DNA of 8,746 nucleotides from Aquabacterium sp. (GCA_017989885.1 JAGNPA010000056.1:1-8746), one strand, 5' to 3'. Numbered from the stretch's first letter, positions 1-5,970 are shown. Notes: generated from the sequence alone by a model not told the origin. Numbers and translations are program-made.

Positions 1-102
1 GTGGGCGTGTCCGGCCACCCACTCCCAGTGCAGGGCCGATCGGTTGGCTTCGAACAGCGCCTCGGCGCTGATGATGGCAAGTTCTTTGAGGCTCACGGGC
101 AT
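1..102 (-). CDS. hprK: HPr kinase/phosphorylase, N-terminal fragment
   Basis: Only the first 34 codons are inside the window and the gene runs off the left edge. The protein starts [20 protein letters not shown] and continues with LHWEWVAG. The spacing 'LFE...L.WEWVAG' is the characteristic start of the N-terminal domain of betaproteobacterial HprK. In the family, this enzyme phosphorylates and dephosphorylates a serine of HPr in the cytoplasm and so modulates PTS signalling; the catalytic P-loop lies outside the window. The ATG at 102 is supported by an in-frame TAG at 118-120 just upstream. It follows ptsN on the same strand with a 59-bp gap (103-161) that has no terminator, so the two are probably co-transcribed. 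The ribosome binding site is weak. The identification rests on a short stretch plus the ptsN context. Confidence 0.85.
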   Translation of the reverse strand, partial: MPVSLKELAIISAEALFEANRSALHWEWVAGHAH

Positions 103-161
103 AAGGTGGGGGGCATCCTACTCACAAGCGCATGATGCCGCAAACCGAGCCCGCGGCCCGG

Positions 162-632
162 TCAGGCTACCGATTTGAGGGGCCGCCAGCGCTCAATGAG
201 GCCATGCACCTCCACGGCGTCGGTCTCGGTGCGCAGCCGCTCGCGCAATTCGCGGCTGGAGAGCATCTCGGCAATTTCGGAGAGGATCTCGAGGTGGCTC
301 TGGGTGGCGGCCTCGGGCACCAGCAGGAAGATCAGCAGGTTGACGGGCTCGTCGTCTGGCGCATCGAAGGGGATCGGGTGGCTGAGGCGAATGACCGCCG
401 CCAGCGGATGCTTCAAGCCCTTGATGCGACCATGCGGAATGGCCACACCATGGCCCAGCCCGGTGGAGCCCAGGCGCTCGCGTGCGAAGAGGTTGTCCGT
501 CACGGTGGCCCGCGCGATGGCGTGCAGGTTCTCAAACAGCAAGCCTGCCGCTTCGAAGACGCGCTTCTTGCTCGTGGCGTCCACGTCCACCAGCACCTGG
601 CTGACGGGAAGGATGGCGGAAAGACGGTTCAT
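162..632 (-). CDS. ptsN: PTS IIA-like nitrogen regulatory protein PtsN (EIIA-Ntr)
   Basis: This 156-residue cytoplasmic phosphocarrier is the terminal acceptor of the PTS-Ntr chain (EI-Ntr, NPr/HPr, EIIA-Ntr). In the family it regulates potassium uptake, nitrogen and stress responses by binding partners according to its phosphorylation state. The EIIA fold is recognisable throughout. ARERLGSTGLGHGVAIPHGR contains the phosphorylated histidine (H67, in IPHGR), followed by FDAPDDEPVNLLIFLLVPE and the helix HLEILSEIAEML. I chose the ATG at 632 (MNRLSAILP), which matches the usual family N-terminus. An in-frame ATG at 665 would add 11 residues (MAFAVQPACHQ), and neither start has a convincing Shine-Dalgarno sequence. 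A strong promoter lies just upstream at 696-724. hprK follows on the same strand, and hpf lies upstream beyond a terminator. Confidence 0.95.
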   Translation of the reverse strand: MNRLSAILPVSQVLVDVDATSKKRVFEAAGLLFENLHAIARATVTDNLFARERLGSTGLGHGVAIPHGRIKGLKHPLAAVIRLSHPIPFDAPDDEPVNLLIFLLVPEAATQSHLEILSEIAEMLSSRELRERLRTETDAVEVHGLIERWRPLKSVA

Positions 633-695
633 CTGATGACAGGCAGGCTGGACGGCGAAGGCCATGCCCCGGCGACGGGGAGGGGTGAGCGGCGG

Positions 696-724
696 ATTAT
701 AGGAAAAAGATACGGGTTTGACAG
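696..724 (-). promoter_or_regulatory. Putative sigma70 promoter of ptsN-hprK
   Basis: Read on the minus strand, a perfect TATAAT (696-701) lies 17 bp after CTGTCA (719-724), which is a partial match to TTGACA. The predicted transcript would start near 689. That leaves a leader of about 57 nt before the ATG at 632, or about 24 nt before the alternative ATG at 665. The promoter lies downstream of the hpf terminator, which supports separate transcription of ptsN-hprK. Confidence 0.6.
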
Positions 725-746
725 GATTCTGCGCCTAATGCTGCGC

Positions 747-873
747 CGCAGCAAGCGGTGTGGGTCTCAGCCGCCGTGCGCCCATGAAAAACGGCCCCTG
801 AGGGCCGTTAACTTGGTGCTCACCTGCGCTGGCGACCCGCAATCAGGTCGCACCAAGCACACTGCTTGCTACG
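747..873. repeat. Inverted-repeat element with nested hairpins in the hpf-ptsN spacer
   Basis: Two 16-bp arms in opposite orientation, 747-762 (CGCAGCAAGCGGTGTG) and 858-873 (complement CGTAGCAAGCAGTGTG), agree at 14 of 16 positions and enclose 95 bp. Inside are further exact dyads: CTTGGTGC (812-819) with GCACCAAG (850-857), GCGACC (832-837) with GGTCGC (846-851), and the hpf terminator (787-809). CAAGCA (854-859) with TGCTTG (863-868) overlaps these, so some pairings exclude each other. It could be a structured hpf 3' end, an attenuator, or a small repeat element; the sequence alone does not decide. No gene is seen in the rest of 633-888. Confidence 0.5.
787..809 (-). terminator. Rho-independent terminator downstream of hpf
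   Basis: On the minus strand an 8-bp GC-rich stem, AACGGCCC/GGGCCGTT, has a 4-nt loop and ends in a run of five T. The stem occupies 790-797 and 802-809, with the T tract at 787-791. It lies about 80 bp after the hpf stop, pointing away from hpf and toward ptsN. Confidence 0.85.
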
Positions 874-888
874 CGGTGGTCCGCGCGC

Positions 889-1239
889 TCATTGCGTGGC
901 ATCCATTCCAAGGTCATGGTGCTTGATGGATTCGTGGTGATGATCTTGCGTGCGTTCCTTGTGACGGCAGACCTGACGGTCCAGTTTGTCCATCAACTGG
1001 TCAACGGCCGCATAGAGGTCTTCGTGAGCGGTTTCCACGAAGATGTCCTTGCCTTTGACGTGCAAAGTCACTTCCGCTTTCTGGCGACGTTCCTTTTCCT
1101 TTTGTTTTTCAACCGACAACAAAACCGTGATGTCCACGACCTGGTCGAAATGACGGGTCACTCTCTCCAACTTGGTCATCACGTACTCGCGCAGCGCGGG
1201 AGTCACTTCCAGATGGTGGCCACTGATCGTCAAATTCAT
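889..1239 (-). CDS. hpf: Ribosome hibernation-promoting factor (short HPF type)
   Basis: This 116-residue protein of the HPF/RaiA (YfiA) family binds the 30S decoding region in stationary phase and stabilises inactive ribosomes. The N-terminus [20 protein letters not shown] and the later [32 protein letters not shown] and [17 protein letters not shown] are diagnostic. Its length puts it among short HPFs, with a tail beyond residue 95 that is rich in histidine (DHHHES, KHHD). The start is secure: AAGGAGG lies 4 nt before the ATG at 1237-1239. The frame stays open further upstream, but that stretch has no family similarity. In most proteobacteria rpoN lies directly upstream; here the upstream neighbour is a divergent glycosyltransferase gene. 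A terminator follows at 787-809. Confidence 0.95.
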   Translation of the reverse strand: MNLTISGHHLEVTPALREYVMTKLERVTRHFDQVVDITVLLSVEKQKEKERRQKAEVTLHVKGKDIFVETAHEDLYAAVDQLMDKLDRQVCRHKERTQDHHHESIKHHDLGMDATQ

Positions 1240-1330
1240 ACTGCCTCCTTTCGAGAGCAGGGGTGTTGAAAACAACCGGCTGACTGGGCACCTGAGAGAT
1301 GCTTTGAGCGCCACCCGGAAACCCAGTGTG

Positions 1331-1367
1331 CCCATGTCCAGGCCCGATGACAAGGGCATGACATGGG
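1331..1367. other. Hairpin in the divergent spacer / likely hpf leader
   Basis: CCCATGTC (1331-1338) pairs with GACATGGG (1360-1367). An inner GCCC (1342-1345) pairs with GGGC (1354-1357) around an 8-nt loop. If hpf is transcribed from upstream of this point, the structure lies in its leader, about 90 nt before its ATG. The 222-bp spacer 1240-1461 must hold the promoters of hpf (minus) and the PglL-like gene (plus). I see no convincing -35/-10 pair for either; TTGACC read on the minus strand (1421-1426) is the best -35 candidate for hpf. A dyad GTCTC-TT-GAGAC at 1409-1420 is an additional possible protein-binding site. Confidence 0.4.
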
Positions 1368-1461
1368 GGTTTGTCTGGATCATCGACACCGCCAGCGGAA
1401 AAGATTTCGTCTCTTGAGACAGGTCAATCTGCAGGCCCGACTGGGCTGACAATAGCGGCCC

Positions 1462-3261
1462 ATGAGCACACCTGATGTTGGCACCTCGCACCCGGTAAGC
1501 GCCGCTGTGGCCCTGTCGCCCGCCGGGTGGACCTGGGCGCTGCTGGCCATCGCGGCCCCGACCCTGATTGCCGCCCACGACCCACCCTCTGTGACCTTTT
1601 ACAACCAGGCCCTGGCGGTGCTGGGCTGGGGGCTGTGGCTGGCCTGGATGGGTCGTGCGCCTGGCGGACTGGACACGCCCGCCACCCCGCGCGCCCAGGC
1701 CGGCCACTGGGCCTTGACCGGCATGCTGGCGGTGCTGGCCGCTGCCGCATTCGGCTCAGGGGTGTTCGGCACGCTGCCGGCCGGACTGAGCCTGATGGGC
1801 GGCGGCATGAGCCTGGCGGCCCTGCTGGCGTTTCACAGCGGCTGGCGACAAGGACGCAGCGTCACGCGTGACGGGATCGCGGAGCTGTTCTTTGGTGCGC
1901 TGGCCGTGGCAGGGGGCTTGGGCCTGCTGCTCGCGGCGGTGCAGGTGTTCATGCCCAGTTGGGCCGATGGCACCTTCATCGCCAGCCCGAACATGGCCGG
2001 CCGCGCGGTGGGCAACCTGCGCCAGCCCAATCACTTCAGCACCTTGCTGGTGTTTGCCGCAGCGGGGCTGGCCTGGCTGGGGGCGCGCCGGCGCCTGCGG
2101 CCCGGTGTGGCCGCGCTGGGCGTGGCCCTGTGCATTGGCGGCATCGTGCTGACGGCCTCGCGCACGGGCATGGTGGCCATGGTCTTTCTGACAGCGTGGG
2201 GCGTGCTGGACCGCCGCCTGCCCCGTACGTTGCGCGTGACGCTGGTGGCCGCCCCGCTGCTGTACGGCGCCTGGTGGGGCGGGATGTGGCTGCTGGCCCA
2301 TGCCGACCGGACCGTGGCGTTCGCCGGGGAAACACGCTTGCATGACAGCAGCGACATTTCCTCGTCGCGCTTCAAGATCTGGGCCAATGTGCTGAGCCTG
2401 ATCCAGCAACACCCCTGGTGGGGCGTGGGCTACGGCGAGTTCAACCTGGCCTGGACCCTGACGCCCTTCCCCAACCGGCCCGTGGCCTTTTTCGACCACA
2501 CGCACAACGTGGTGCTGCAGTGGGCGGTGGAGCTGGGGCTGCCCGCAGCCATCGTGCTGAGCCTGCTGGCCTTGTGGGGCTGGTGGTCTTTGGTGCGCCC
2601 TGGCTCGGAGGGGGAGCGCCAGACGGGTGAGCCGGCCACCGTGGGCGCGGCGGCCGTGATCGTGACCACCGCCGGGCTGCACAGCCTGCTGGAGTACCCG
2701 CTGTGGTACAGCTACTTTTTGCTGCCCACCGCCTTTGCCTGGGGACTGGGCCTGGCGGCGCGTCAGGGCGTGGCGCGTGAGGCCGGGGGCGCCCGCCCCC
2801 GCTGGTGCCTGGCAGGGGGCGTGGTGATGGCCCTGATGGCCATCTGGTGCGCACTGGACTACCAGGCTGCGGCCAACATCTACGCACCGCGCCCTGGCGC
2901 CTCCAGCCTGGAGCGTCGCATCGCCTTTGCCAAACAGATGCCCTGGTGGGGCTACCAGGCCGACTATGCCGAGGTCACGGTGGTGGACAAGAGCGAGCCG
3001 AGTGCGCCCCCACAGGCGTTTCGCCGCACCTTGCACAACCTGCTGGATGCACGCCTGATGATGGCCTATGCCCGCTCGCTGGCCGAGCATGGCGAAATCG
3101 ACAAGGCCCGCTTTGTCGTGGCACGGCTGAAGGAGTTCAAAAACGCGTCCGCCAAGACCTTTCTGGCGGCCTGCGATGCTCCGCCGGTTCCTGGTCAGGA
3201 ACCGCCCTTCCAGTGTGCGCCCCCGCAGCGTCATTACGCCTGGCGGGAGTTGTTGCCCTGA
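1462..3261 (+). CDS. PglL-like O-oligosaccharyltransferase / Wzy_C-domain glycan ligase
   Basis: This 599-residue inner-membrane protein has many hydrophobic spans over residues 22-465. In the family such enzymes move a lipid-linked glycan onto protein (PglL), lipid A core (WaaL) or a growing polymer (Wzy). Three features point to the PglL branch: [13 protein letters not shown] (184-196), the Wzy_C segment from [10 protein letters not shown] (302-311) through [11 protein letters not shown] (317-327) to [17 protein letters not shown] (345-361) with the likely functional H348, and [12 protein letters not shown] (411-422). Residues 465-599 form a soluble tail as in Wzy_C_2 proteins. The ATG at 1462 gives the expected N-terminus ([20 protein letters not shown]), though its ribosome binding site is poor. 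No pilin or glycan gene is adjacent, so acceptor and sugar are unknown. It converges on moaC with a 29-bp gap. Confidence 0.82.
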   Translation: MSTPDVGTSHPVSAAVALSPAGWTWALLAIAAPTLIAAHDPPSVTFYNQALAVLGWGLWLAWMGRAPGGLDTPATPRAQAGHWALTGMLAVLAAAAFGSGVFGTLPAGLSLMGGGMSLAALLAFHSGWRQGRSVTRDGIAELFFGALAVAGGLGLLLAAVQVFMPSWADGTFIASPNMAGRAVGNLRQPNHFSTLLVFAAAGLAWLGARRRLRPGVAALGVALCIGGIVLTASRTGMVAMVFLTAWGVLDRRLPRTLRVTLVAAPLLYGAWWGGMWLLAHADRTVAFAGETRLHDSSDISSSRFKIWANVLSLIQQHPWWGVGYGEFNLAWTLTPFPNRPVAFFDHTHNVVLQWAVELGLPAAIVLSLLALWGWWSLVRPGSEGERQTGEPATVGAAAVIVTTAGLHSLLEYPLWYSYFLLPTAFAWGLGLAARQGVAREAGGARPRWCLAGGVVMALMAIWCALDYQAAANIYAPRPGASSLERRIAFAKQMPWWGYQADYAEVTVVDKSEPSAPPQAFRRTLHNLLDARLMMAYARSLAEHGEIDKARFVVARLKEFKNASAKTFLAACDAPPVPGQEPPFQCAPPQRHYAWRELLP

Positions 3262-3290
3262 GGGCGACGCGGGGTGGGCGGCTGACCTGG

Positions 3291-3767
3291 TCAGGCGGCC
3301 TGCCAGTGCCCTGACTTGCCGCCCTGTTTTTCCAGCAGGCGCACGTCGGTGATGACCATGCCTTTTTCGGCGGCCTTGCACATGTCGTAAATCGTGAGCA
3401 GGCCCACCTGCACCGCGGTGAGGGCCTCCATCTCCACCCCGGTGGGGCCGACGGTCTGCACCGTGGCGCGGCAGGTGACGGCACTGGCTGCTTCGTCGAG
3501 CTCAAATTCGATGGCCACTTTCGACAGCGCCAGCGGATGGCACAGGGGGATCAGGTCAGACGTGCGCTTGGCGCCCTGGATGGCGGCAATGCGGGCCACG
3601 CCCAGCACGTCGCCTTTGCCGGCGCGGCCTTCAGCGATCAGGGCCAGGGTGCTGGGCAGCATCACGATGCGGCCCTGGGCCACCGCCACCCGCACGGTGG
3701 CAGCCTTGGCGGACACGTCCACCATGTGGGCCTGGCCCTGGGGATCGAAATGGGTCAACTCGGTCAT
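3291..3767 (-). CDS. moaC: Cyclic pyranopterin monophosphate synthase MoaC
   Basis: This 158-residue cytoplasmic enzyme converts the MoaA product 3',8-cyclo-7,8-dihydro-GTP into cyclic pyranopterin monophosphate, an early step of molybdenum cofactor synthesis. The family motifs are all present: [11 protein letters not shown] (14-24), [12 protein letters not shown] (70-81) with H77, [16 protein letters not shown] (104-119) and [11 protein letters not shown] (127-137). D128 and K131 fall at the numbers of the E. coli active-site residues, and the length is normal. No other moa/mob gene is in the window, so it stands alone here. It is divergent from the M48 protease gene. A palindrome (CTGACC-T-GGTCAG, 3282-3294) overlaps the stop codon but lacks a T tract. 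No clear Shine-Dalgarno sequence precedes the ATG. Confidence 0.97.
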   Translation of the reverse strand: MTELTHFDPQGQAHMVDVSAKAATVRVAVAQGRIVMLPSTLALIAEGRAGKGDVLGVARIAAIQGAKRTSDLIPLCHPLALSKVAIEFELDEAASAVTCRATVQTVGPTGVEMEALTAVQVGLLTIYDMCKAAEKGMVITDVRLLEKQGGKSGHWQAA

Positions 3768-3796
3768 GGTGCGGCGCGCAGACAGGCTGCGTAAAG

Positions 3797-3816
3797 AAGT
3801 TCAAGAGTCCGAACTT
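3797..3816. promoter_or_regulatory. Inverted repeat AAGTTC-N8-GAACTT in the moaC/M48 divergent spacer
   Basis: AAGTTC (3797-3802) and GAACTT (3811-3816) form an exact 6-8-6 inverted repeat. It lies 30 bp upstream of moaC and 27 bp before the first ATG of the M48 frame. Placement between divergent genes fits an operator for a dimeric regulator, but I cannot assign one, and no good -35/-10 pair is visible beside it. Confidence 0.35.
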
Positions 3817-3932
3817 TGAGACACCCGCAGGCTCTCAAGGGAATGGCTTCGCAGCATACTGCAGCGTCCCCCTCGAATCACGTGCTCATGGCTTCGCTCA
3901 CTTCCTCGGCCCCTCCCGCCGCCCGCTCACCG

Positions 3933-5558
3933 ATGACACCGACCCTGCGTCTGCGCCAGCGGCGCTGGCAGTGTGCGCTGGCGATGGCCCTGTGCGCCCT
4001 GCCGCTGAGCACCGGCGTGCTGGCGCAGGAGGCGCGCACGCCCCCCGCCCCGCTGAATCTGCCCGCGCTGGGCGACTCGGTGGGACAGGATCTGTCGCCA
4101 CGGGCCGAGCGCCGCCTGGGAGACCGCATCATGCGGGCCGTGCGCAGCGACCCGGCCGTGATCGACGATCCCATGGTGCTGGAGTACGTGCAGGCGCTGT
4201 GGGGCGACCTGCTGAGCGCGGCCCGCCAGCGCGGCGAGATCGGCCCGGACCTGGATGACAGCCACGCCTGGGAGCCCTTCCTGGTGCGCGACAAGTCGGT
4301 GAACGCGTTCGCGCTGCCCGGGGGCTACATCGGTGTGCACCTGGGGCTGTTGGCGATGACCACGACGACCGACGAGCTGGCCTCGGTGCTGGCGCACGAG
4401 ATGTCGCACGTGACGCAGCGTCACATCGCCCGCATGATGGGACAGCAGGCGCGCACCTCGTGGATGAGCATGGCCTCGATGGTGCTGGGCATCCTGGCGG
4501 CCAGCCGCAACCCGGCCGCCGCCCAGGCCTTGATCTACGGCGGACAGGCGGCCACGATCCAGGGACAATTGAACTTCTCGCGCGACATGGAGCGCGAGGC
4601 CGACCGGGTCGGCTTCACGGTGATGTCGGAGGCCGGCTTTGAGCCCGGTGGCATGGCGCGCATGTTCGAGCACCTGCAACAGGCCTCTCGCCTCAATGAC
4701 GACGGCAGCTTTCCCTACCTGCGCACCCACCCGCTGACCAGTGAACGCATCGGGGAGGCTCGTAACCGCATGGGGCCGGACGGCTGGACCCAGGCCCTGC
4801 GGGCGCAGCCGTCGGAGCACCAGCGCGCGGCCTGGCATGCGCTGATGGCGGCCCGCGCGCAGGTGCTGATGGACCCACGCAGCGATGCCCTGCACCGCCT
4901 GGGTACCCTGACCCTGCCAGAGGATGCCACCGCGCTGCAGCGGGTGCGTGTGCACTACACCGTGGCCCTGGCCAAGCAGCGCACAGGCCAGGCAGCCGGG
5001 GCCGCAACCGCCATGGGGCAGGCACGCCAGGCCGCCTTGAGTCTGCCGGCGGCCCAACAGCCCCTGGTGTGGCGCATCCTGATGTTGAGCGAGGCCGACG
5101 GCCTGCTGGAGGTGCAGCGTCCTCAAGAGGCGGCGACCGCGCTGAGCCGCCCCGCTCTGCTCTCGCCCATGGTGCCCCCCCAGGCCGGTCGCCCCGAGTT
5201 GCTGCTGGGCGCACGCCTGGCACTGGCACAACGGGGCTCGGACACCCAGGCCGACCCGTGGCGCGAGGCGGCCAACCAGTTGCAGACCCATGTCAGCCAG
5301 CACCCGCAAGATGCCGCCGCCTGGGCCTTGCTGTCGGAGCTGTGGCGCCGACTGGATCAACCGCTGCGCGCCATCCGGGCCGATGCCGAGGCCGCCGCCG
5401 CACTGGGTGACCTGCCCGGCGCCATCGACCGGATCCAGGGAGCGCACCAGCGCTTCCGGCGCCCCAACGCGGCCGATGTGATCGAGCTCAGCGTGATGGA
5501 CGCCCGACTCAAGGTCTGGCAGCGCCAGCAGCGCGAGGATCTGCGGGAAGACAACTGA
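3933..5558 (+). CDS. Periplasmic M48 family zinc metalloprotease, BepA/YfgC-like, with TPR-like C-terminus
   Basis: 541 residues from this start. A signal peptide is clear: an arginine-rich start (TLRLRQRRWQ), a hydrophobic core, and likely cleavage after VLA at residue 31. The M48 catalytic domain has SVNAFALPGGYIGVHLGLL (122-140), the zinc motif HEMSH (H155, E156, H159), the third-ligand region DMEREADRVG (probable ligand E222) and THPLTSERI (265-273). Residues from about 290 to the end are alanine- and leucine-rich helical repeats resembling TPRs. This is the order in E. coli BepA, which degrades or assists assembly of outer-membrane proteins such as LptD. The protein is longer than E. coli BepA (487 residues). 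In-frame ATGs at 3843 and 3888 would add 30 or 15 residues; I chose 3933 because the signal peptide then has a normal length. Divergent from moaC. Confidence 0.88.
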   Translation: MTPTLRLRQRRWQCALAMALCALPLSTGVLAQEARTPPAPLNLPALGDSVGQDLSPRAERRLGDRIMRAVRSDPAVIDDPMVLEYVQALWGDLLSAARQRGEIGPDLDDSHAWEPFLVRDKSVNAFALPGGYIGVHLGLLAMTTTTDELASVLAHEMSHVTQRHIARMMGQQARTSWMSMASMVLGILAASRNPAAAQALIYGGQAATIQGQLNFSRDMEREADRVGFTVMSEAGFEPGGMARMFEHLQQASRLNDDGSFPYLRTHPLTSERIGEARNRMGPDGWTQALRAQPSEHQRAAWHALMAARAQVLMDPRSDALHRLGTLTLPEDATALQRVRVHYTVALAKQRTGQAAGAATAMGQARQAALSLPAAQQPLVWRILMLSEADGLLEVQRPQEAATALSRPALLSPMVPPQAGRPELLLGARLALAQRGSDTQADPWREAANQLQTHVSQHPQDAAAWALLSELWRRLDQPLRAIRADAEAAAALGDLPGAIDRIQGAHQRFRRPNAADVIELSVMDARLKVWQRQQREDLREDN

Positions 5559-5593
5559 GCTTACCCACACCGCTCACAGGGCAATTGATCATT

Positions 5594-5608
5594 TGCGAAT
5601 GATTCGCA
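5594..5608. promoter_or_regulatory. Fur box (7-1-7) upstream of a candidate small RNA
   Basis: TGCGAAT-G-ATTCGCA is a perfectly symmetrical 7-1-7 inverted repeat and matches 10 of 14 positions of the Fur consensus TGATAAT-N-ATTATCA. It shares the TGCGAAT half with the Fur box of the TonB receptor at 7060-7074. A possible -35 TTGATC lies at 5585-5590. The possible -10 regions, ATTAAC (5608-5613) or TAACAT (5610-5615), are weak. The box would sit in the promoter spacer, as is typical of Fur repression. The next protein gene in this direction lies behind two terminators, so the box probably controls the short transcript at 5620-5739. Confidence 0.7.
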
Positions 5609-5670
5609 TTAACATGCACGCAAGCGACGACAAGGTCTCCTTGGGTCGCCAGCGACACCAGCCATGGTGT

Positions 5671-5700
5671 AGGTGGGGTGTGGGGCCCCACCTTCTTTTC
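5671..5700 (+). terminator. Intrinsic terminator, proximal
   Basis: An 8-bp stem AGGTGGGG/CCCCACCT with a 7-nt loop (5679-5685) is followed by TCTTTTC. The tail is interrupted by C, so termination may be partial. An overlapping 12-bp palindrome GTGGGGCCCCAC (5680-5691) offers a competing fold. Confidence 0.6.
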
Positions 5701-5704
5701 ATTC

Positions 5705-5739
5705 GCCGCCAAGGGGTCAGCCTCTTGGCGGCTTTTTTT
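5705..5739 (+). terminator. Strong rho-independent terminator, distal
   Basis: A perfect 9-bp stem GCCGCCAAG (5705-5713) / CTTGGCGGC (5724-5732) has a 10-nt loop and ends directly in seven T (5733-5739). It insulates alx and its riboswitch from transcription coming from the left. There is no T tract on the minus strand, so it works in one direction. Confidence 0.92.
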
Positions 5740-5780
5740 GTCCATTTCCCTGTTTCCGGACCAAGGATCGCCGTCTTCGG

Positions 5781-5786
5781 TATCAT
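5781..5786 (+). promoter_or_regulatory. Putative -10 element of the alx transcript
   Basis: TATCAT matches five of six bases of TATAAT and lies about 10 bp before the first conserved part of the riboswitch, so transcription would start near 5793. No good -35 is found 16-18 bp upstream; the element could act with an activator or as a weak promoter. Confidence 0.4.
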
Positions 5787-5790
5787 CCGC

Positions 5791-5920
5791 ACGGACCGAA
5801 GGGGGAGTAGCACCACGCTCATGCGTGGGTGATGCCTCGTCAACACGTTGGGCGCCCGATCGGGTCGACCAACCGGGGCACTCGGCAGACGCCTGTCTGC
5901 TTTGCAAGACCTTTCGGCGC
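5791..5920 (+). promoter_or_regulatory. yybP-ykoY manganese riboswitch
   Basis: The conserved 5' part ACCGAAGGGGGAGTAG (5795-5810) and 3' part GCAAGACCTTTCGG (5904-5917) are those of the yybP-ykoY family, and their ends pair to close the aptamer (CCGAA with TTCGG). Between them are a hairpin CCACGC/GCGTGG (5813-5830), the conserved CGTCAACAC (5838-5846), a long arm GTTGG...CCCGATCGGG...CCAAC, and GCAGAC/GTCTGC (5885-5900). In the family this RNA binds Mn2+ and activates Mn-export genes, and it is known upstream of alx and mntP in E. coli. Its position 60 bp before a TerC/Alx gene fits exactly. Confidence 0.9.
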
Positions 5921-5970
5921 TTCATGCTGTGCAGCCCATGGTGGGCTGCCCATGTTCGTGCCGACAGGAG
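5892..5970 (+). promoter_or_regulatory. Expression platform of the Mn riboswitch with possible Shine-Dalgarno sequestration
   Basis: The Shine-Dalgarno AGGAG (5966-5970) lies 6 nt before the alx ATG. GCCGACAGG (5960-5968), which covers it, can pair with CCTGTCTGC (5892-5900) at 8 of 9 positions. That partner forms the 3' side of an aptamer hairpin (GCAGAC/GTCTGC), so the two pairings exclude each other. This suggests translational control: Mn stabilises the aptamer and frees the ribosome site. Between them is an 8-bp hairpin GCAGCCCA/TGGGCTGC (5931-5949) without a T tract, so it is unlikely to be a terminator. The mechanism is inferred. Confidence 0.5.

Larger units (their letters stand above)
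5620..5739 (+). ncRNA. Candidate Fur-regulated small RNA (three hairpins plus tandem terminator)
   Basis: The transcript expected from the Fur-box promoter (start near 5620, inferred) folds into consecutive hairpins. Hairpin 1: GCGAC (5624-5628) with GTCGC (5645-5649), continued by CAAGG (5631-5635) with CCTTG (5639-5643). Hairpin 2: ACACCA (5655-5660) with TGGTGT (5665-5670). Hairpin 3: AGGTGGGG (5671-5678) with CCCCACCT (5686-5693), followed by a T-rich tail. A second, stronger terminator ends at 5739. The product would be about 80 nt, or 120 nt with read-through. No credible protein is encoded: the frame from ATG 5614 runs through all the hairpins. Alternatively, these hairpins are only the 3' end of the M48 protease transcript. 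I do not recognise a named RNA family. Confidence 0.5.

Noticed and set aside
717..748. Plus-strand TTGACA (718-723) as a promoter
   Set aside because: There is no -10-like hexamer at the right distance and no plus-strand gene downstream; the minus-strand TATAAT promoter explains the region better.
132..926. 264-codon plus-strand frame across ptsN and the hpf spacer
   Set aside because: It crosses the hpf terminator and the ptsN promoter and is antisense to ptsN; no family resemblance.
1288..1304. Possible sigma54 promoter (GGCACC...ATGC) near hpf
   Set aside because: The spacing between the GG and GC elements is 12-13 bp rather than the required 10.
1756..3381. Long open frame on the minus strand opposite the PglL-like gene
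   Set aside because: It is the antisense shadow of a GC-rich gene: composition is rich in H, R, Q, G and P, with no domain resemblance, while the plus strand encodes a clear membrane enzyme.
3816..3932. TTG start for the M48 protease at 3816
   Set aside because: It would put 51 residues before the signal peptide core; the inverted repeat at 3797-3816 overlaps it and there is no ribosome site.
3927..5570. 547-codon open frame opposite the M48 protease
   Set aside because: Low-complexity H/R/Q/G composition typical of antisense frames; the M48 motifs on the plus strand explain the region.
5614..5832. Possible small protein starting MHASDDKVSLGRQRHQPW after the Fur box
   Set aside because: There is no Shine-Dalgarno sequence, and the frame reads through three hairpins, two terminators and into the riboswitch. 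A very short leader peptide cannot be fully excluded, but nothing supports it.
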